A stretch of 64,000 nucleotides of DNA from NCBI GenBank assembly GCA_036346275.1, contig CM070719.1:18641185-18705184 (forward strand). Direction: 5' to 3'. Within the stretch, counting starts at the first letter, position 1. Every line of letters begins with the position of its first letter. Made by a program: the position numbers and the translations under genes. Of this stretch, positions 58,076-64,000 are shown one piece after another. The notes below the pieces were generated by a model. The model was not told the origin of the DNA and did not search any database. It saw nothing but the letters and a program-made list of their open reading frames with translations. Source of the DNA: Otatea glauca. Its lineage: Eukaryota; Streptophyta; Magnoliopsida; Poales; Poaceae.

Positions 58076-58083
58076 TCTCCAAC
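58076..58083 (+). promoter_or_regulatory. GY2 LTR TATA box
   Basis: TATAAATA in TTCGGTTATAAATACC, aligned with a degraded TATA in GY1. Confidence 0.7.
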
Positions 58084-58284
58084 GTCGCATTGAGACACTC
58101 CCTTTCCCCTTCAAGCCAATAACCCGGTCGCTTACTTCCTCGCCATTTTCGCAGAAGTCCAGAAGGGGGGGATCGGTGAAGTAAGCCAAATGGACATCAA
58201 TTTTCGAAATTTCTTGGTCCTGGAGATTCGCCGTGCCTCCTAGAATACTGATCAAACTTTCTTTTGCCCTTGTTTTATCTGTAG

Positions 58285-58366
58285 TTCATCTCCACCGCCG
58301 CTCTTCTTCTTCACGGCCGGCGACCGTTGGCAGCCGTCCCCAGTTCATCCCCGACCGCATCATCAG
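58285..58366 (+). other. GY2 LTR exon 2 (82 bases, phase 0-1)
   Basis: TTGTTTTATCTGTAG precedes and CATCAG followed by GTGAAA ends it. It is open for 27 codons (TAALLLHGRR, then AVPSSSPTASS) with no ATG; an upstream stop is removed by the acceptor. Same length and phase as 49795-49876 in GY1. Confidence 0.55.
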
Positions 58367-59842
58367 GTGAAATGGAACCCTTGCGACTCACTGATACTCA
58401 CCCCGTACTTTTTCGGCGGGAATGTGGCCGTCAGCGAGCTTTTGCTCGCGCAGCCATGGCGGCCGCCGCCCCTCCACGGTGCCGACTACCTTTCCAGCCA
58501 CCTGCTGGCGAATGGGTAACATCCCTAGGTGCGCCTTGGCACACTGATACTCATGGTGTTACCCATTCCACCGCGGCGGAGCTGGTTCGCCGGCGGTGGG
58601 CCGGAGTCCAAATCGCTCTGCTTCGGGTCGCTGACCGGTGGGTTCGGGTTGTCAGTTGCTCACGGTCTTCCTTGGGCCGCTCTGTCGTTGCGCACCAGGG
58701 CCCAGCCGTCAGTCTCTCGGCCATTCTCGCGTGTGCGCTAGCTCGGTCGCTGACGGGTGGGGTCGGCTTATCAGCCAGACCGTGCTGGTTCAAACACGCC
58801 AGTGCGCCAAAAATCGGAAGACGCTCTCCAACAGCGAAAACGTATTTTAGAATTTCAGTGTATTTTCCAAAACCGAGCCACTTCAATTGTCCATTACTTT
58901 TGAATCATAACTCCAAAATTAGTGAAATGAGATTCTATATTCATGTAAAATCAGGTACTTTCAAAATATGTAAAAATATTTTGAAAATGGTCTCAGGGTA
59001 AATTTGAAATTCAAATTTGAATAGAAGGCCAAAAGATATGCTTTATACAAAAATCCTACAAATAAACTTAGAATTTAATGAAACTAATTTTTCTAGGATC
59101 TTTATGTTTCCAGGAGTTCAAATATATAAAAATATTAAATTTTCATGTATGGTTGAACTACTTTCCATTTAAGTTTTGCATTCAACACACTAAAAATTTA
59201 GATATGTTTAATTGTATGGAAGAAATATGAAATGTGTAAGATTTGATTTTCTGAATTTTAGGGAGACAGTAGAATGCTTGAACTTGCCAAAATAATTAAA
59301 GGGTAAACTTGATTTGAACTACCTTTAGAAATATGAAGTAACCCTAGTGCCAAATGCGCCCACACACACGCATAGGAAATTAAATAATTAGAATTTAGAT
59401 GAAATGGACTCATTCCATGAACAAATATAGTAACCCAGCTTAATAGATTTAGCTTAATCAACCCCTTTTTCCTTATACGTCGCTTAAGGCCAAGTGCTAT
59501 TCGCGTATAACCCTTTATCTTATGATTTAAATTTTATTAGTCTGAATAATTTTAGCATCTATAATTCGAAGTCATAAATGTAAGAATTTATAATTTTAGC
59601 CTCTTGAATTCGCAATTCAAGAATAAATAATCTATGAGAGAACCCATATTTGTTCACCATAAAAGTCTTTAGCAATGTGTTTGTGAAATTACCTAAATCA
59701 TGAAGTCTTGAAATCCTATAGTTCAAACACCAAAATATATTCTTGCTTTCTGCAGTTAATCTTTATTTGGTTTACTGTCTGTTTTCTTTTTGCCCTTATT
59801 GAAATTTGATATTTGCTATGTTCCCGTTTGATCGACGTGTAG

Positions 59843-59914
59843 AATCCGACGTGCTCGAGGAGGAAGACGACTCTATCGCAGATCCAGATTTCGTACCAGA
59901 CAGTGAGCTGCAAG
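59843..59914 (+). other. GY2 LTR exon 3 (acidic, 72 bases, phase 1-1)
   Basis: GATCGACGTGTAG precedes and CTGCAAG followed by GCAAAA ends it. Frame: ESDVLEEEDDSIADPD, FVPDSELQ, then a leftover G. Same length as in GY1. Confidence 0.6.
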
Positions 59915-61534
59915 GCAAAAAAACCCCTTGAGCATATCAAGCCTGATAATTTACCTACCTTATGTTGTTTTTGTCTATGTACGATGCATCCGGATAATTC
60001 TCCATAAAAGTGCTAATTTGGGTTGGAACTGTAGTTAATCCTGTACATTATGGTTTTACTTAATCTGTATGGACATGTGAACCTTGCAAACCTTAGTTTG
60101 AACTAGACATACTTAATGTCATTTTGGGTATAACCGCTAGCATAATATTCCTGCTTAAGCTATCCGTTATGTGTTTCAGTTTTTTCACCAAATGTATGGT
60201 CCTTTTGGGAGAAAGGTTGCTAGTACTTTGATTAAAAACCCAAAATAAAACTATGATTTTGACGTGGGCGATTATTGGCAATAGCCGGTGGTGCAAAGGG
60301 AGTTGCACGTAGTATAGGGTAGAGTATCGCCCATGTCGGATTAAGGACCGAGCAATGGGACGTTATAGATCCATGTTTTCGTACAACCACGGGGCCTGGT
60401 GTGGGACAGTCTGATCCTATTAAGTTATTTGGATGTGGCTTTGCACCTAAGGAAGGCGGGAGAATAGCGGGAGCTTTCCGATCAGGACTGCTTGTGAGGG
60501 GCTTCCACACCGAACTTTCTAACCCTCGGTGTGGGTAAATGCATACCCGTGCAACGGTGTACGCCCCGCCATAAAATAGAAATGGGTGTTGTGTTTACGT
60601 GAAAGGAACCATGTCTCGTGTGTGTGTTTCTGTTTTATGGTAGGGATTAATGTCCCGGGCTGGTTCCAAGCCATGTCTAAATAATGTAACGGTTCTGTAT
60701 GATCTTCTCGCCGACACACCAAAGGAAGTGTGTTAATTTTGGCCTGGCAAAAGAGGTTGATCATTCCCTGTAGGTAAAGTTGTACACCTCTGCAGAGTGT
60801 AAAATCTAATCGATTAGCCGCGCCCGCGAACATGGGCACCTGGTGAAGTCATTCCAATGTTAGGATCTTTTGGTATTTTTCTGAAAAATGGGTTTGGTGT
60901 GGAAACCGTTTTTGCAACCAACTTTGTGTGTCAAAGGATAGACACCAGGGACCTTTGCAGTCGGGTAGACTGGGTTGAAAGGCTTGGGATATTTATTTTT
61001 GCTTTACGTCTCTCAACTGTTTTATTCAAAATGCGTTGTTACAATCTATTACATTCGTACTTTTAAATGTTTATGCAACTGCAAAATAACCTGTAGCATG
61101 TCCTTGCTTAGCCTGCATGATTATTTAATTGCATTTGACAAACATTATAAGTCTTGCTGAGTACCAATATACTCAATCTTGCATCTGTTGTCTCAAAAGG
61201 TGAAGCCTGCAAAGTGCCAGATGATTCCTATTTCCATGCAGGGCACGAGGTTTTCGACGATGATCTTCCCTAGGTTTTGCCTAGTCAGTTGCCTAGGGGT
61301 TAGTGGGCAAACCGCAAGGCTTTTGGAGTTCTTTTGACTCTTTGATTTCCGCTATTCAATTTTTGTAAAATATTAAGCTCTGTATAATTATTCTGCTTAT
61401 ATATATATATCGGTTTGTTTCTTGTGTGGTTGTGATATGAATGTTGTAAACATGTGAGTGCTAGCCACTGATCATGGGACTAGTACAGTAATCACATGGA
61501 GGTTCCTGTTCACAAGGACAGGGTCTCACAGCGT

Positions 61535-61546
61535 TGGTATCAGAGC
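61535..61546 (+). other. GY2 primer-binding site
   Basis: TGGTATCAGAGC, four bases after the LTR: complementary to initiator tRNA-Met. Confidence 0.93.
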
Positions 61547-61736
61547 CACACTGACTGTAGGAAACCCTGGGTAAATAGTCGTTAGTTAAAAATACGAAGA
61601 TTTGATTTGAAAAATAAACCAAACTCTATCCTCTACTAATAATGAAATTTAGCATATTTGCTAATTTTCTTATTTGTGGCTTCTTAACTGTCCATAATAA
61701 CTATTATTAATCTTCCCTTCTCTTTTTATTTTGTAG

Positions 61737-62527
61737 ATGACGCGTTATGTACCCTGTCACGAGTCGACCGTTCCAGAGTTTGGCGGAATGATGGGAGTGT
61801 TACACCACCTGTTGAAGGATTGTCATTTTGAAAGCTCCCCAAGATATGTAGTATTTCAGGCGTACCTGAGTTCAGTGACTGAGGAGTATGCCACTAGAGT
61901 TTTCATACCCCCTAGACCGGTTTTCAATGAGGGGGAAAGGTGCTTTGATGGATATGGATCATCTATGGATGCTTCAATGAATGAGGCTGCATATCGAGCT
62001 GTGATCCATCTTCGCCATGTGCTTCCAGATTTGAACCTTGCCTACTACTACTTTCCCGGAAGGCCCCTGGTTGGAGACAATGTGTATAGAGATCATACTG
62101 GGGTTAGGAGTGATGGTCTTAGAGTCATGGTAAATTTTGTAAATTGTCTAGATAAGCACTATGTTCAGGTTGTTGGAAACCCGCTTCTTCACCTCAATTT
62201 GAACCTTGCCTACTACAAGAGTTGTTGGAAACCCGTCGTCGTATGGCATTTTTGGAGGCCCACTTGGCAACGTGCGTGGCAAGAGGCACTATACCACGTA
62301 TGGTGCTAAGTGATGGGACTTCTCAAATCCCATCCGCGCGGTGTCTTCCACCTGCCTCTTATGTGCCTACGCCTGGTGTGCCAAAAGGGGCTAGAATGTC
62401 TTGCATAGGTAGTCGCCCACGTCTTGTCAATGATAAGGGTATAGATCCCCGTAGTACTTGTGTGTATCATCCTGAAGTTCCTCGAGTATATCGGCGTAGA
62501 GCCTACGCCACTAGGGCTTTGGATAAG
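61737..62527 (+). pseudogene. GY2 upstream ORF (orf0-like), exon 4
   Basis: TCTTTTTATTTTGTAG precedes the frame. It contains VPCHESTVPEFGGMMGVLHH, PRYVVFQAYLSSVTEEYATR, VFIPPRPVFNEGERCF, SMDASMNEAAYRAVIHLRH and YYYFPGRPLVGDNVYRDHTG. A short local duplication near 62165-62235 shifts the frame. The conserved C-terminal part LLETRRRMAFLEAHLATCVA, ASYVPTPGV and RLVNDKGIDPRSTCVYH continues in another frame. It ends DK with GTAGAG as a candidate donor in phase 0. Relative to GY1 there is one extra base near the start, so the junction with the acidic exon is out of frame here. Function unknown. Confidence 0.78.
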
Positions 62528-62824
62528 GTAGAGTAAGTAGGAGTATGTGGATGAGATGTAACAACTTTTGTAGCTATGGGTAGTATGAAATAATAAAGTG
62601 ATGTATCTTTTGTTGAAAATTGGTATGGCATCAATTTGATTGTGGTATGTAAATCTCACAATAAAGGTTGGCAAAGAAATAGCTTAGCTCATGTAGACTA
62701 TAAAAGTTATATGTATAAGATTGTGAGGTGATTCCAGGCTGTGCAGGAAGTAGTGCAGTTGTTCTTCCTATGTTGCCGCTAGCATTGTATTAGAGCTGAT
62801 TTTGTTTTTGTCTTAAAATTTCAG

Positions 62825-63286
62825 ATGGAAAATCCCGCGAGTTGGACAACTATATTTAGGGAATTAGCAAAAAGTCTAGGGCAAGAAAAGAATCGCCCTA
62901 TGCTCACCATTAGACCAGCAACCGATGGATTTAAGGTTTATGCGCACGCAGTCACTACAAGGAGAGAGCGTCGCATGCACCATCGTGTTAAGCATCATGA
63001 CTCAAATAGGGTCTAAGCTATACAAGAAACAAGCCGCAAGTTGATGAGAAAGATTTGTCAAGTACATCATGTTGATATGAGTGTGTATGTGCACTTGTAT
63101 GAAGCACGTGTAGGTCGCCAAGGGCCCGAGTTAGAACCAAGGAGGCGTAGGACAGGGAATATGCAAGAATATTTGCGCCAGTTTCGCCCAGCAGGAGTTC
63201 AAGAGCCGCTTCCTGAGCCTTCTAGTTCGGGGAGTAGTTGTGATGATGGATCGCCGTCGCATTATCCGGGGATTGGTAGTGAATAG
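62825..63286 (+). pseudogene. GY2 second upstream exon (exon 5)
   Basis: TTGTCTTAAAATTTCAG directly precedes ATG. The frame has NPASWTTIFRELAKSLGQEK, ITRPA-like sequence and a basic RRERRMHHRVKHHD run. It is then cut by a TAA (63014-63016) and continues in the same frame with SRKLMRKICQVHHVDMSVYV, EPRRRRTGNMQEYLRQFRP and a Ser-rich end. Phase 0 matches the exon 4 donor. No family recognised; no counterpart found in GY1. Confidence 0.55.
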
Positions 63287-63597
63287 GCCCTCCCTAGTGA
63301 CTGTGTGTGGTAGTAATAGACATGTAAAATAGTTGGTATGTGTATGTGTAGTTAATATCTAAGTGAGGTACTTTTGGTATTGTAAGTTCTTGAGTTGTAT
63401 CTTTTTATGTGAATTATAACAATGGATTTCCCTCGCGAATTGTAACTGTGAAGTGAAAATTTTTGACGAGATGATCCTTCATAGTTAAAAATAATAATAA
63501 TAATAACAGAAACAAGACATAAAAAATGATTATGTAATGAATAAATTCGAAATCGTGTCCTTGTCTCTGCAACATACTAAAAGGTGGTGATTGCAAG

Positions 63598-64000
63598 ATC
63601 AGGCCAACAAGGTCGCTCAGTCAGATTCTGGAGACTGATGCGACCCAGGATGCTCGCGGCCCTCAAGCGAGCATCTCGACGCCAGCACAGCCAAATCCGC
63701 AGCATCCAGCGACGAGAGCTTCGACGTCTCGAGCGGCTCGTCGAGATGCCCCCATTCCATCTCCTATCGAGGATAATGTTCCTGATGAGCAGTTGCCTCC
63801 ACCGCCCGCCATGGCTCAATTATTGGCCCTAATTGAGCAAGGAAGGCAAAGCAAATACCTTGCTGCTGCAGCAAATAGCTCAAAACACAGCGGCACAAGG
63901 TGTTGCTCATGGAGGGAACGGTGGACCGCCACAGGTGTCCAGGCTGAGTGAGTTCTTGAGAACTCAGCCACCGGTTTTCTCCGCTTCAGCCGAGCCCCTT
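63598..64000 (+). pseudogene. gag: GY2 gag, 5' part
   Basis: Clearly homologous to GY1 gag: RPTRSLSQILE, STPAQPNPQHPATRAS, SRAARRDAP and MAQLLALIEQGRQ. The expected start codon reads ATC instead of ATG at 63598-63600. One extra base after GRQ (near 63852) shifts the frame, after which GNGGPPQVSRLSEFLRTQ continues. The rest lies outside the window. Without start and frame this copy would not make Gag. Confidence 0.88.

Larger units (their letters stand above)
56888..61530 (+). repeat. GY2 5' LTR (4.64 kb)
   Basis: TGTAACATCCCG to GACAGGGTCTCACA, immediately followed by the primer-binding site. U3 is about 1.2 kb. The transcribed part of the LTR is about 3.4 kb and holds exons 2 and 3 of the upstream gene. 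Confidence 0.92.
56888..64000 (+). mobile_element. GY2, Gypsy chromovirus related to GY1, 5' part
   Basis: 5' LTR, primer-binding site, upstream ORF exons and gag start, running out of the window. AGTAT (56883-56887) is the left target duplication candidate. It encodes the same upstream protein and gag as GY1, in the opposite orientation. Confidence 0.92.

Noticed and set aside
57671..58098. Genes in the GC-rich part of the GY2 LTR
   Set aside because: Frames on both strands conflict, none is conserved in GY1, and the region is U3 of an LTR.
58327..59001. A 224-residue protein in the GY2 LTR
   Set aside because: Only its first 40 bases belong to the proposed exon 2; the rest lies beyond a splice donor and has no counterpart in GY1.

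Overview
The window looks like a chromosome segment of a grass (Poaceae). It is almost wholly nested LTR retrotransposons. Long-LTR chromovirus (Tekay/RIRE3-type) Gypsy elements and SIRE/Maximus-type Copia elements dominate, with TA- and TTA-flanked MITEs and one CACTA end. A single host gene is recognisable, an intronless GC-rich OVATE-family gene at 53167-54000 on the minus strand. No rRNA, tRNA, CRISPR array or bacterial gene was seen. The species cannot be fixed from this sequence alone.

Layout. 1-22866 is one nested stack. A type-B Gypsy LTR (B3, 17536-22866, left end outside the window) hosts Copia-D (RT/RNase H, 3' region and 3' LTR, 12513-17535). Copia-D is cut by a second type-B LTR (B1). 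B1 is itself cut by a third (B2, 1-656) and by a complete Copia-A (2284-11878, duplication GACAT). B3 also carries a small non-autonomous Gypsy element E (17618-20354, duplication ACGTT). 22867-25919 holds a Copia LTR-like stretch, a Tourist-like MITE and a large hairpin MITE. 25920-31021 is an old Gypsy LTR (F) carrying a solo LTR (G, duplication AATCC) and ending at a CACTA terminus.

31098-51325 is one 20-kb Gypsy element (GY1, minus strand, duplication AATTA). Its pol is split by a type-B solo LTR (38639-42256, duplication GCTAT). Its left LTR is split by a truncated Copia element K. The gene island 51331-54542 follows. Then comes another LTR (H) interrupted by a second GY-type element (GY2, plus strand, LTR 56888-61530) that runs off the window with its gag.

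The most interesting signals are two. (1) GY1 and GY2 appear to carry a spliced accessory gene upstream of gag whose first exons lie inside the LTR. An acidic, symmetric phase-1 exon flanked by a 3' splice site and a GC-type 5' splice site recurs, open and a multiple of three long, in LTRs of several distinct Gypsy families, and it joins in frame to the conserved ORF upstream of gag. (2) The LTR of Copia-K carries about two dozen tiny inverted repeats whose arms differ but which nearly all share the same five-base centre, ACACA, and which behave like covarying hairpins. Both come from reading the sequence alone; no alignment or folding program was run.
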